Of a DNA stretch of 64,000 bases, positions 42,287 to 54,228 are shown one piece after another. How positions within the stretch are numbered: position 1 is the stretch's first letter; every line of letters starts with the position of its first letter. The notes beneath the pieces were generated by a model that was not told the DNA's origin, made no database searches, and saw only the letters and a program-made list of their open reading frames with translations. A program made the position numbers and the translations under genes. Origin of the DNA: Macrosoma leucophasiata. Its lineage: Eukaryota > Arthropoda > Insecta > Lepidoptera > Hedylidae. The stretch is taken from positions 17,686,001 to 17,750,000 of the forward strand of contig JAWQUS010000007.1 of assembly GCA_036365455.1 (NCBI GenBank), written 5' to 3'.

Positions 42287-45200
42287 ATGGTAGTATGTGA
42301 ATTGGACAAAGAGGTGTCAGGCGAAATTCTAGGATGGAAGTTGCCGGCTTGGCAAGCGCTTTTACTGCACAGGGTGATACCCTCGTGTGGAGGACTGGTT
42401 TTGTATTTGACTGTCATGTGTTTCGATTTAGCGCTCACTTATGAACACTTCCAGAATGGCGATGAGGCGTAGGTTATAATTAATGTTTTTTTATTTTACG
42501 TAGAACATGTAATCAGTTTAAAAAGTTAGTTACCTTGGTTAGGTAGGTATATTTTACCGGGTAATAAACAATTATACTGTGTCGGTGGCGTAGTGATGGC
42601 ATTTCTGATGGGCTCGAGGTTCTCGGTTCGATACTCGGGTTAAGACATTATAAGATAAAGAGATCCAATTGCTCAGTAGGTATATTTTGAGTAAGGTACC
42701 TACTTAATTGTACGTACCCATCTAATCTAAATTATTTTATGGTGCAAACATTGATAAACAGGTACCTATTCCAGGGCAATGGACCAAATTGAATTCTAAT
42801 TAAAATTCAAAATTAGTTTTTTTTTGTCTGCTAGGTACTCTGCGCGTGGGCCGACACGCACTTGATCGGTTTTTTTTTTAAATATTACATAGGTACCAAA
42901 AATTTTATAAGCAAATCGTATAAAAAAATCTAAAAATGAGATTACCTATACGTATTTTTTAATTCAACTCGATTTTTTATAGTTTTGTATCTTTGCATAT
43001 GATATGCTAAAAAAATATGATTTCATATCTATGAAACATCTCTATTATTTACCCGTAAATTTTAAATCTTCAATTTCGCGCAACTTAATAAAGAGTGGGC
43101 AGCGTTAAAATTTTGTTAATTTAGGTACCTAGATCTAAGAATATAGCTATCTAATTAATTACCCATTTCTTATAATCTTTTTTTCAGAGTTGGAGTATTC
43201 TGTACAGTACTAATTGTTCTACCAGCGATATTGTGCCTGATATTCACGTTGGCATCACCTCCACCTGGTCTCCAAACAGATTTATCAGCGTTTAGTGTAA
43301 CTTTAGATAACAATGACGTAAAATGGATATTTATTCAAATTGCCAACACTGTGTTCTTTCCTGTTGCAGCAGTCGGCAGGTACGTCATCGGTATTCACTT
43401 CATTAATTAACTAGAGACTTTTCTTGTATCTGTGTCCCTAAATGTAGTGCATTTAAAGTCTGTTTTTTTTTTCTCCACGGACTAAATTGACACATGCAAA
43501 TGTCAATTTCCAAAATAATGATACCAGCTTTCTAGTATTAGTGTTGTACGATACCGGTTTTATGAATCGTTACTTTTTACTTTATTATTATTTGATACTA
43601 GACAAATCTTTTAAAAATTATGGGTACTATGGAGTATCACAGATTTAATTTAAATTACTTATTGCACTAAGTAAACACGACAATTATTTATTTGTTGTTG
43701 AAGAATACGCAAAAACAAGTTTTTAACAGGAACTACACAAGAAATAGGTCGATGTACTGTAGCTATTTTTTCTGCAGTTACTGTAGCTATTTGTTCTGCA
43801 TTAGTTTTTCTGCAGGACAGGCTAAAATAACATCCAACCTGTCTTCAAAAGTAACTACTTGTGAGAAAAACTTCTTAAAAATTAGAAAATATTTTTTTAT
43901 GTTAAAAGGTCGACAGACAAGCCAACGGGCCACCTGATGGAAAGTGGTCACCGTCGCCTATGAACATTTGCAACACCAGGGGAGCTGCAAACGTGCTGCC
44001 AGCACGCACGTAGATAATACCAAACGTCGCCCATAATAAGGAGGAGGTTGGGTGAGGCGGGGAAATCGGGCAGGACGTCGAAGTGTCCATTCTATACGTA
44101 GCATTACATATTCTCTGCCCGAGGTGAAATACTGCCTCGCTTTGTTAAGCACCCCTAGCTTTTCGGATGCCAACTTGGTCTTACACTCGCTGTGGTAAAG
44201 CCCCAGTGACGGAGCTCGTAGCGGGCGTAGGCACCACTGCATTACCTAATATAATAATAATAATGGCAACCCTTGATACGTCCCACTGCTGGGCACGAGT
44301 CTCTCCCCTTTTTGGAGGGAGGCCTGGAGCTTACCCCACCACGCTGCTCCAATGCGGGTTGGTGGAGATACGAGCTTAGTGGCCAAGCCGCTGTCTGATG
44401 TTTTCAAATCCATTAGGCCTCAAACAAGGTTTAATGACTGCTATCTATCGATAGCCACCGGGACCGACGGCTTAACGTGCCCTCCGAAGCATGGAAACGC
44501 GCATTTTAATTTGCCACTACCGGTCACCCATCACACGCCCGACCGCGCCCGTAGTGCTTAACCGAGTAGCTCGCTTATGATCTACACCAGCCACGGGGCC
44601 ATTCATTACCTAATATACTTGCCGCTAAATGGCAGTGTTCAGCACTATTGTGTTCCGGTCAGATGGTAATGTACGGCCCTGTAATTTCCGGCACAGAGGC
44701 ATAACACCTTAGGCCTCAGGAGTGGTGACGCATCTGCATTTTGATCTTGGTCTTTGTGTGGGTGCATATAAGTTGCAGTCATCACTTAACATCAATGTGA
44801 ACTGCATGGTTGTTTGCCACTTGAACGTGCCAAAATGAACCAAAAACATGCGATTCCCCGAAGTTAAAGACCTTTTAATTCCTTTAATTGACTGCACAAT
44901 GCATATACATTTTGTATTATATATATCTCTTTTAAATTTATCAATAAGTTCTGTTTTCATAAAAAATCACACGTGGTCGGCTTCTGAATATAAAAAAAAC
45001 AACTCCTCTTAGATAATGGCCACCATTTCCTTCATACTTAATTGTGGCGGTCTCAAACTGAAATAGTAATTTGCGACCATATTGGGTTTGCGACCACCTA
45101 TTTTAATGAGTAAATTCTTCGAAGTTCTAACAAGAAAACCTGTGGTCGCTAACTGAAAGCATATATCTTTATGCTTCTATAACATCAGATTCATAATTGT

Positions 45201-48200
45201 ATAACCATGAAAACATCATTGAGTTGTTAATGAGCAAAATAATATAAGGCTTCAAATGTTAGAATGCGACCATCCGGCCGCTTTCTAACGGTTTAACATT
45301 CAGACCGTATTTTCTTTGGGTTAAGCGATTAGGTTCATACTTGTGACATTCTTGTCACAAAAGTATTCAAGAAATATTAAATGCTTACTTTTTATTGCTA
45401 TATCCTAAAAAAATGTTAATATCTAAAATAAAAGGAGACCGTCCCGTGAAGTGGTCGCGTACTGGAGCCGGTCGCGCTACCGGCACAATGACCCTACATA
45501 CTATACATAGGCATAGAGCAAAACGGGCCACCGGCAGCGGCGGCGTGTTGCTCTATGACACTTTATGTACATACATAGGTTTATAATATTCCGTAATAAG
45601 ATGTTTTGAGCTTGAGCTACGTAGGTATATCAAAAAGCTCGTTTAGATAATACCTAGTGGGACTTAAAAATATAATCGCAATGATATCCCAAATATCCGC
45701 ATTTACCAATGGTATTTTACATAAGATAACCTCCAGTTACTTACCTATAGGTATCTGTTAACGTGGCACAAGAAATTGAATTCAAATATTGTTCAAATTA
45801 AGCATGATTAAGCATGATTTCAAGCAATGTTTCGTTTCGTTTCGGTTGCTACAGAATTCGACGATGGCACATGATAAAATATCTCTCCAATTCTCCAATT
45901 TTATATTTATCCATAATTCCTTTTTTATGTTTCTTGTAAAGATTGAATTCAATCGAGTGTACGAGACCTATTGATATTAAACGAAGTGTTCGCCGCATTA
46001 CCTGTCCTCAAAGTATCATTAAATAATATGTACCTATATTTTTCCTTAGACGGAAAGCTTCATAGGTACCTATATTTCATATCTAACTTTTAAAACACTC
46101 GCGTTTAACACTCATTTCACCAATTTTACGAACCGGGTCATGACGCGATATAGATATTGGGTAAAAACACTTTTTTTTACCTTTATTCCGACGTTTCGAC
46201 TCGGTTGCACAAGCCGTGGTCGCGGACACTGTCCGCCACCACGAAATAAGTAGTAGGTACCTACAAAGTCAAATAATAAATTGTCCTATTGGCGGTAGAT
46301 TCAGTTTTTTTATGGACTTAAGTAGGAGGCTCGTCTAGAGACAGCATTAGTCTACTTCACCGGGCAATCAGCGAGCGCAAAGTGCTCTCAGGCATAAATA
46401 AGTTTACACAAGTACCTTCGGGAGACCGCTGTGGGTCCAATCCTCAGCTTAGGGCATTGTGGAGGGACACATAAGACATATGCGATCAAGGGCGGTGCGG
46501 TTCATCGGTTGCTGGTAACCGGAGTACCCGCGCGGGTTGTGCTGTCGGGGCTGGGGGAGGGTGCGGCGCGGAAAAGATATTCAGTTGTAGTAGTGTGCTT
46601 TAAAGTAGGTAGTCGTAATAACTCGACAGATTTTGGTAATCTATATTTATCATCTAGGTATTAAAGTGACAATAAAGCTAACTGTTCACATGGATCAGTG
46701 ATTCCCAAAGTGGTCCAGGTGGACCCCTTGGGGTCCATGAAAGACTCGATGGAAGTCTACGTAGGCGTGAATAGAAATTGGAAATATGGAAATCCTACTA
46801 ATATTATAAATGCGAAAGTTTGTATGTTTGTTTGTTTGTTCCTCCTTGACACAATAACTTCTCAACCGATTTTCATGAAATTTAGCATACACATAGAGAG
46901 TAACTTGGATTAATACATAGGATAGTTTTTATCTAAGATGAAGATAAGTAATGTAGCCTATCAACGTTTGTATTAAGCCGGAGATTTCAATGTCAATGCG
47001 TTGCCACTCCTGAGGCCTTAGGTGTTATGCCTCTGTGCCGGATATTACAGAGCTATAAGAAAAGCATCCAAACACTATGTCAAAAAAATTGTCGTGGAAA
47101 TAAGTTTTTAGATTTCAGAACGCTAATCTTAACGTTGCTAGTAATCAGTTGTGAACTGAATAAATAGTTATACAAGGCTTACCCATTGTTTATTAGTAAC
47201 AACTTGTGTAAATGCTTATCCACTCCCTATTGAATGAATAAGTATTAAGGTGTTACACAATGGCGTAACAGGTTTTTATTAATAAGGCAGAAGGTATTTA
47301 TGACAGTACATAACGAATTATGTTGAGGATTTGCTTGTTGTTATGTTTTTAATGTCACATGAATATGTTTTTACAACATTTACAAAATTAAATAGGTACT
47401 TAGTTACAAGCTGGGTAAAGATAGTTTTTGTATACTTACCTACTTAAATATATTTTTTTATTCCAGATACTGTTATTTAATATTCTGGTGGATTGAAACC
47501 ATCTACGCTTGTAACGCGGACGATGAGGAACGGATCAACGAAGCTATTAGTAATGCAAGAGCCCCTTCACCGTTGGAACTCTATTTGTTTCTTCAGGCGT
47601 TCTTACATTCGGCCCCGCATGCAATTGTGAATATATTAGATATGATGGCGCAATTTGCTAACCCAACCTATAGTAAAGGTACTTATAAAAATACCCAATA
47701 ATAAAAATAAAAAATTACGTGGGATCTCAATTTAAAAGAGACCTCGATTTTTAATATTTAAGAAGATAATGCCGTTGATGAATCAAACAACATTGTCAAG
47801 CGATAAAAAATGTGTGTGGTAGGTAAGGCAAACTACGAAGATTGTATTAATGGTGATGATGAATGGAAATAATGATTATGCATAGTAGTCCAGTACTGCC
47901 TTGTGCTCATGATGTACGAGTAGGTATGTTTGATCACAGGTATACCGATATAAACCGATAGGAAAACGAATTTTATTTGAAACTGTGAATTTGAGATAAA
48001 GTTTACATAACTACGTTAAATGAAAAGGTTATCTACATTTAAATGGTATTAAAAAGAATTAGAACAAGGCAAGGTGACTTACCAAGGTGTATTACCTATT
48101 TATACTTCTGTCCTATACCTACTGTTAATATACTTCTCTCTTACATTTCCTACCGTGTTTTTTTTTTAATTATATTGGCATCGCTATTACGCATATTGCC

Positions 48201-50520
48201 AGTGTCAAGTAAAAACGATATTTCGTATTCGTCATAAACAGCGTAAAAGTCAGAGTCAGTCGGTCAATTATCAGTCAGTCAGTCAGAGTCACAGTCAGTA
48301 ATTCGAGTAAAGCGATAGCTACTTTACCAGAACATTTACAATGAAGTTTTGGAAGCAAACTGAAAAGTCGCGTTTTCGCACTGTTATTCTATTTCACTAT
48401 ACACGGGTCTGTCTGTTTGTCACTTTACAAACAGACAGACAAAAAATTTAAAAATCATTGAAGAGTGTTCTAATACTCTTTTAACATCGCCCCCAATAGG
48501 TTTTTCGTAAATATATACAATGTACAGACACGCGGATTTTACTGTTTTATTATATGTAAGTATAGATAACTCAAAAATACACCAAGAAAACGAAATAAAA
48601 TAAGAGCACCACACGCCTCTTTCACGGTTCCCGCCAAAACCTCCTTCTGCGTTAATCTTGGTAAATGATGCATCAATCAATTCGTTTGGAATTATGGGCC
48701 AGATGCCAGCAGCTATATTTTGTATTAATGTAATTAATAGACATGACCAACCCGGTAAGATTGTTTGAATACAAATTTGAATGTTCCTATTTATTAATCG
48801 CACGATATGACGATATCCTTACTAGATCTCCGATGATTAATATTTCTAATCTCACCAGGTCTTAACATTTGATTTCACTGCATTGCACATTCAATAGATG
48901 GCTGATAAGGTATGATACTATCATGTAATAAATTTAACAATGTCGGTTTTTAAACACAAGCTCGTACATTGCCATTGAATCAGGATATACCATTAGCTAA
49001 GCAGTAAGGGTTAGCTAATGGTATATCCTGAGTCGATGACAATGTACAAGCTTGTGGGGTGTACCATTAGCTAACCCACATGATTTTCCTTAGGTGCACA
49101 AGTATCTTTTTGGGGGAATTACTTTTTCGATACAACGTTGTCGCTGTCATACCGTCCCTAAATGAGTAGAAATTTAATGATCATAATTGTTACATACTGT
49201 GGTGATAGTATATGAATGAGGTGGCCGCCGCCGTTCTTTGCCATGGGTTAATTTGTCATAATCAAACAATATAAATTCGCAAATTAAACAAGCTAGGAGA
49301 TGTTTACCTAATAAGTCAAGACACTTAAGGTAACAATAATTTTATATTTCTTTTCAGTCACGTTACAAGCTATATGTATTATAGCAGCTTCTCTGCGCAT
49401 GGCGAGCGCAGCTACCATTTACCGAAGGTTTCAAAGAGAAAAAATTTGTGGCCGACAGTATCCATGGAATATCAAATTGGTCGAAGAAACAGATAACACA
49501 CACAACGAAAACGACACGAATATCCAACCGAATACTAATAAAAGCGCAGACGAAACCCCCTTTTTACGAAACCAATCCAGTATTTCACAAAAGTCTGACA
49601 GTCAGAGACATCAAGTTAATAGCGACATGATAAAATTTTCCCCTCGATCTTCAGAAATGGATGCTGTGTTTTACGACGACATGACATGGAACAGTGATAC
49701 CAGTTCGGATTATTTGCCCCCAACAACGCCTCACAAAGAACACCTAGATAGCGATGACGAATATGTGAGGCCCATTTCTATCATAGATAGAGTGGCTCCC
49801 AGACGACGAGAAACTCAGCATACGATTGAAAGGGTTAATATCACCCCACCGCCCGTGACACCAGCACCAAGGCCGGGTTCTCTGGCTATGTGGGCTGAAA
49901 AATTAGTTGAAAACGCTGAATCTATACCGGAATGGTTATCTGCTCCACCCAGACGTAAACACTGGGAGGTTATTGAAGATGAGCCTGATTTGCCGAGACG
50001 AGCTCCAAGATCCTTTATACGAGGTCTGGAACCTCAAGATGCTACAGCGGCTTTAGTTAATTTCTTGGGATGGTACCTGTTCTTCGTTGCCCGATTGTTC
50101 TCTATTGCCGCCTTTATAAACTTCTTCCCAATTGTTGCCATTATAATTTTGTTTAGCCACTATCAGGTCATGCTACTGTGTTTGATAGTGCCCCAAGCGA
50201 GTTCTGTGAAAAGAGCCTTTTATATGTTCCTTGCGTTCATATATCTCTTTTGTCTCATGGAGTTTAAGATTCGTTTCCGCCATGTTCGCGTGTGGCACGT
50301 GTTTTGGATCATAGTATGTACCATAGAGATTGTTTTATTTATCTCATTATGGGCAACTGTGGATAACAGGTTTCACATCTGGTGGAGATGGTATGTAGTA
50401 ATAATTACGTTGGGTAGCATGTCCTTAAGTTATATGTGTTTTCTTGTATATTTTGTATTATTAAAACCAAAAGAAACTATTGTTTATTTAAAAAAGACTA
50501 ATAAATCATCAACAGCATAG
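42287..50520 (+). CDS. XK-related protein (Xkr family)
   Basis: Four exons: 42287-42468, 43188-43379, 47467-47678 and 49358-50520, giving 582 residues. All junctions have GT donors (GTAGGT, GTACGT, GTACTT) and pyrimidine-tract AG acceptors, and phases agree. Exon 1 codes WKLPAWQALLLHRVIPSCGG and the first membrane helix. Exon 2 codes a helix (VGVFCTVLIVLPAILCLIF) and a loop. Exon 3 codes RYCYLIFWWIETIYACN and the family-typical LELYLFLQAFLHSAPHAIVN. Exon 4 codes LQAICIIAASLRMASAATIY, a long hydrophilic loop (about residues 215-370), then several more helices. About ten helices fit the Xkr family, plasma-membrane proteins some of which scramble phospholipids in dying cells. Which paralogue this is cannot be told. 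I saw no caspase site of the Xkr8 type. Confidence 0.9.
43905..44213 (-). mobile_element. Truncated, internally deleted CR1-like LINE 3' end
   Basis: The minus strand reads ECKTKL and LGVLNKARQYFTSG, the same words as in the larger copy at 55.8-57.2 kb. It then jumps to the 3' end (cgtcgcctatgaacatttgc and complement). An internal piece present in the other copy is missing. Confidence 0.7.
44204..44826 (-). repeat. 250-bp dispersed repeat split by a SINE
   Basis: The repeat reads ccagtgacggagctcg...cattacctaatata, is interrupted at 44254-44603, and resumes cattacctaatata-cttgccgctaaat through to tgtttgccactt. The repeat of cattacctaatata is the SINE's target duplication. Confidence 0.85.
44254..44603 (-). 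mobile_element. SINE with 5S rRNA-like head, 14-bp target duplication
   Basis: Duplication cattacctaatata at 44240-44253 and 44604-44617. On the minus strand the 5' part reads ctcggttaagcactacgggc and gatgggtgacc, matching in order the internal promoter region of 5S rRNA (GTTAAGC...GGGCGCGGT...GATGGGTGACC). The 3' part ends cccagcagtgggacg and a (TTA)n tail. Other copies: 54229-54582 and 60535-60866. Confidence 0.8.
45512..45557. repeat. CATAGAG element collapsed to its ends
   Basis: catagagcaaaacg ... cgtgttgctctatg in 46 bp, with the GC-rich ccaccggcagcggcgg between. Relative of 21995-22255. Confidence 0.75.
46141..46260. repeat. Possible Penelope-like element end
   Basis: Contains ccgacgtttcgactcggttg and gccgtggtcgcgg, a phrase pattern I associate with Penelope-like or related terminal repeats in insects. 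No coding sequence is near; assignment is weak. Confidence 0.3.
46693..47060. repeat. Cluster of three dispersed-repeat fragments
   Basis: 46693-46790 is the left part of the hAT MITE seen at 4631 (cagtgattcccaaagtgg). 46800-46930 is the lepidopteran LINE/SINE tail (caaccgattttcatgaaattt). 46950-47060 is a fragment of the 250-bp repeat. Confidence 0.7.
48176..48660. repeat. Uninterrupted dispersed repeat, related to Acinus flank and LTR insertion site
   Basis: 48176-48252 matches the DNA on both sides of the LTR element (34526-34583 plus 40043-40070). Further on, gaagttttggaagcaa, ctgaaaagtcg and cggttcccgccaaaac match, with divergence, positions 3880-4055 upstream of Acinus. The pieces suggest one larger repeat family. 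Confidence 0.65.
48407..48440. repeat. 14-bp hairpin with 6-nt spacer
   Basis: gtctgtctgtttgt and acaaacagacagac around cacttt; perfect. Confidence 0.9.
48957..49054. repeat. 44-bp inverted repeat with 10-nt spacer
   Basis: Arms 48957-49000 and 49011-49054; the inner 21 bp (tcaggatata...agctaa) pair perfectly, and the outer 23 have about four mismatches. A third copy of accattagctaaccc follows at 49062-49077. Confidence 0.9.
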
Positions 50521-50883
50521 TGATAGATCCTGAGACTTTTTTTTTCTCCTGATGAAACAGCAGCTAAACTTAGATAGGTCCTTACTTAAAAAACCTGTTA
50601 TAGGAACTTAGTTACTTTAACATGTGACACGGGATGAATTGCATTCGAGAAAAGAGGTGAAACTAGACCGAATCATTTTTTTTAAATATCCTAGTTTTTA
50701 CGACCGATTAAATTTTTGAATACCATACTAAAAAACATAGCGGTTTGATATCATTGATATAAAAAATGATGTAGAATACAAAAAAAAAATTCTTGATTAA
50801 TTCACAAACAGCTGGCAGAAGTACGAGTATCTACCTATCTATTATGAGTAGGTAATACATTAATTTCTAATCATTTATTTTAG
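50521..50883 (+). other. Xkr 3' flank
   Basis: AT-rich, likely 3' UTR. No canonical AATAAA is seen in the first 350 bp. Confidence 0.45.
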
Positions 50884-51290
50884 TTAGTTGAACGCGGTCG
50901 AGATGAGATCTTTGCGCAAGATCTGCGGTGTATCACTCACCGATCGCGAAAGAGACTTTGTGTGAATGATAGTATCGGTGTAAAAATGAAAAAAGGCATG
51001 CTCCGATGGTTCGGGCATATAGAAAGAATGTCGAATGAGCGAATGACTAAACAGATATACAATGCGAATGTGGATGGTTGCAGAGGCCCAGGAAGACCAA
51101 GATTGACCTACCATGACCAAATAGGTCGAGTTCTGTCTGATGGTGGGGTCAAAAGTCTTAGGAATCGGCGTGCATGTATGAAGAGAATGATGAAGGTAGA
51201 CGAGGCACGAGAGGTTTGTCAGAACCGGTATGTCTGGCGCTCTACACTCTCTGCCTACCCCGTTAGGGACCTGGCGTGAAGATACATGCA
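50884..51290 (+). mobile_element. 5'-truncated LINE (RT C-terminus)
   Basis: Codes MLRWFGHIERMSNERMTKQI and GPGRPRLTYHDQI, the conserved C-terminal WxGHxxR and GRPxxxW-like region of RTE-type reverse transcriptases. It then ends with the tail phrase gcctaccccgttaggg. The same tail is at 10329-10445. Confidence 0.8.
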
Positions 51291-51390
51291 TGCATTTATT
51301 TTATAATTTTTTAAAGTTCCTTGATAGATTTAGGTCTAATTTCACCTTTTTTCGTGATGGTTGTATTCAAATTGTATTCAATTTTAGAAA

Positions 51391-51631
51391 GGTGGGTACA
51401 GATATGACTGCAGACCTACATAGTGTAAATGACTTGCAAGAAACAAAAATCTCTGACTCGATTAAACCGGCGAATGATTATCAGACAAAAAAACATGGAC
51501 GGCCAACCTACGTCGAAGCTGTAATGAATGGAGAATTGTGCGAGGCTTTGCTATATCCGATACAAAGCGGTTCATATGGCGGGATGCTGACCCCAGGTCA
51601 TGCCTTTTGTATAATTAAGATTACGATTTAA
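51391..51631 (+). CDS. Possible unassigned exon downstream of Xkr
   Basis: An open segment follows a plausible acceptor (ttcaattttag at about 51382-51392) and ends in TAA at 51631. It reads TADLHSVNDLQETKISDSIK, HGRPTYVEAVMNGELCEAL and GGMLTPGHAFCI. The composition and codon use look protein-like. It could be an alternative Xkr C-terminus or an exon of another gene. No convincing donor was found in Xkr exon 4, so the link is unproven. Confidence 0.35.
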
Positions 51632-53249
51632 AAAATATATATTAGATACTATTATTATTTCTCAGTATATTTCCGATAGAAGTTACACTCCTTCATAGAT
51701 ACTGTCATAGATATATCCCCTTATTCATATATAAACGTACATTAGATACATTTTAGCTATAGAATGCTTTGTCTTTGTCAGTTGCATTGTCAAATGTGCA
51801 GGATAGAAAAAGACAAAGGAGAGATTAGCAACACTTTAGCTAAAATACGTTTATGAATTTGGTAATTAGTTTTTAAGCTAAATCTATGGGTACTGTCTAT
51901 GAGCATGATTACGTGCTCGACGTGCTCGTTAGTAAACAATCTATGTATGCAAAAAAAAATACATTGTCAGTACATAATTCCTATTTAATTTTGGTTTAAA
52001 AATGAAATCTGGTGGGTTAATACAGTCTAGTATCACATGTCATGCGTCCAATAATCACAACATTGAAAACATGTGTTACCGTTGCGTCGTCTGTCAGTCT
52101 TCAGACTTCACTGGACCAGAAAGGCAATTTCGGAGATGTTGGATATTGATTTTAAGTTTATATAGATATGTTGATATATTGAATATCTGTATTTTGGCAT
52201 ACAACGCACAGCGATGAAATACCCATGTTAGTAAGTTAATCGGTGATCTGTTGATCAACTACTTATTTATTCGTTATACGAGCTCAGAAAATTCACTATA
52301 AGCAATACTATAAGATGCTATCGGCGACGGAAAGCACGTTACTGAATGACATTACTGAACTGAACAATATACTTTACACATGGACTTATAAGATGGTTCT
52401 ACGACATAGCGTATTGAACGAGGTTGAGCTTAGTACCAAATGGTTTACATAAAACAATAATAAAAATCAGTCTTCCACTTAAGCTATTGATGGTAGCCTG
52501 TTGTAACAATATAAACGGAAACAGCTAAAAATTGTACAGCTGCTTTAACGACCAAAGGGAACACTTCAATCACAATCGTGACGCGAGTCATCCTCTTTGA
52601 AGTAAGTAACACAAAGCAAATATGTTTATTGGTATTGGTGTATTACGCCACGCACCTCTACGGTGTCAGTCGCTCGAGAGTAGACGAATAGGTTAAAACA
52701 ATTCATATGGATTTTACTGTAGCGGTCGTTTCAACAGAAACCAACCCATTGTGCAATGTCCTTATGTTATTACGTTACATAGGTGTGCAACAAACGAATC
52801 AGGCTAATGCAGTCTGTGTATGAAGCAAATAATGAAATGTTACATAACTAAAACATGAATAAGAAGAGCCAATTCGAAATAGGTAGTCGAAGAGGAACAG
52901 AGTTTTGTATGAATGTTCTCGTACACATTAATATTGTAGGTGCATGTTAATATTTTTCAGGCAGTAACAAAAAAGTAAGTTCTTACCCATTATCTAATTG
53001 TGTAAGTATCAACCATCTACCACCTGTTCATGTTAATGGAGCTGATTACGTCTTCGGACTCTTCAGACTTATATAATTTGATTATTTGGCAAAATTGGCA
53101 TAACTTTAACAAACATTTTGGTGCAACCGAACTTAACTATGTAACATTTTCGAGGACTGAAATGTAAGTGACCTATGCTGATATAGGATGACCGTAACTT
53201 TAGGTAATGCCATTTACGATATAATTGTTAAATTATCTCACAGTTTACT
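51632..53249. other. Intergenic stretch, no gene seen
   Basis: AT-rich DNA without a supported coding region or recognised repeat. The 71-codon frame at 52002-52217 has three CxxC-like cysteines but no family resemblance. Confidence 0.5.
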
Positions 53250-53512
53250 TAATTTTGTCGGGACATGACGACCCCACCGCCCACTAGCGGAAGAATTTTT
53301 TCTTTCCACTGAAAGATAATTCTTCCACTCGTGCAGTCAATCAACCGAACAATGGCGATCAAACCATTCCATTGGGTAGTAAGTGCAATAACGCAAGATG
53401 GGCAGCAGCGTCCTGCGATAAAACTACTGCCACTGCGATCGCCAATCCCCATGCCATTATGGCATATAAGGGAGGCTTTGGTCCAGCTGTGGATATCTTT
53501 CGACTGATGATG
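53250..53512 (+). repeat. Fragment with RTE-type 3' tail
   Basis: Ends gggaggctttggtccagctgtgg then atctttcgactgatgatgatgat. This matches the form of the RTE 3' end at 6.87 kb (ggaggcctatgttcagcagtggacgtctt...(atg)n). It is a SINE or severely truncated LINE using that tail. Confidence 0.6.
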
Positions 53513-54219
53513 ATGATCTCACAATTTGTTCAACTCCATATCTACAATGTGTTTCCATATTTCTATTTTTAAATTAAATAATAAAGACCATTTCTTCTGT
53601 AGGTATGTACCTAACTAAGAAGATATAAATGTAGATACCTTTAAATAGACACAAGCGAAGCTTAGTAAACCTTTGGATGAAAATTAAAGTCTGTAGTGGC
53701 CTCATAATCTATAACGAACATCTTGTTTCTTTATCGAAACACCACATGCGGCGGCTTTGATCGTTATTTTTTGCTAATTTACCGTGTACTGTCGATGGAA
53801 ATCCGGAGATGAGTGTGCTGAGCAGTCTGGCAGAGGTAATTACGATCATACGTGCTACGTCTACGTGCCGGCTTAATTTTTAACCGACTGCGGAACGCGG
53901 AGGATCAGGAGTTCATCAGTCAATTCAAGTAGGTAGGTATGTTCCTTTGTAGCGCTATAGAACCCGAAAGTTTGGGTCAATTTTCGAGATTTTTATGACA
54001 ATTGATTGGTTTTTAAGCTCGGGAGTGTCAACAAAGATGAAAATGAAATAGTGACCACCACTTGGTGACAAAGAAAAAAAATGTTGTTAATCATTACGTA
54101 TTTGGTTTCGCAGGCCGATTTTCAATTGATAAAATAATGATTTCTTGTTCTGCAATGATATCTTTCATGATGACAGGAATAAATAAAAATCTGACTGCTA
54201 CAAAATTAAATATACTTAA
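53513..54219. other. Intergenic stretch, no gene seen
   Basis: Contains tttttaaccgactgcggaa (about 53877), a start common to lepidopteran dispersed repeats. Otherwise nothing recognised. Confidence 0.5.
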
Positions 54220-54228
54220 GTAAACTGA

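Larger units (their letters stand above)
43380..47466. other. Xkr intron 2 with nested repeats
   Basis: This 4.1-kb intron holds a truncated CR1-like LINE, a 5S-like SINE nested in a 250-bp repeat, a collapsed CATAGAG element, hAT and LINE fragments. GC-rich unexplained DNA lies at 46420-46580. No extra exon is seen. Confidence 0.65.
47679..49357. other. Xkr intron 3
   Basis: Contains a copy of the split repeat and diverged Acinus-flank relative (48176-48660), a 14-bp hairpin (48407-48440) and a long inverted repeat (48957-49054). The minus-strand frame at 48420-48803 has no recognisable domain. Confidence 0.6.

Noticed and set aside
48420..48803. A 127-codon minus-strand frame in an Xkr intron as a gene
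   Set aside because: It overlaps dispersed-repeat sequence and hairpins and shows no domain.
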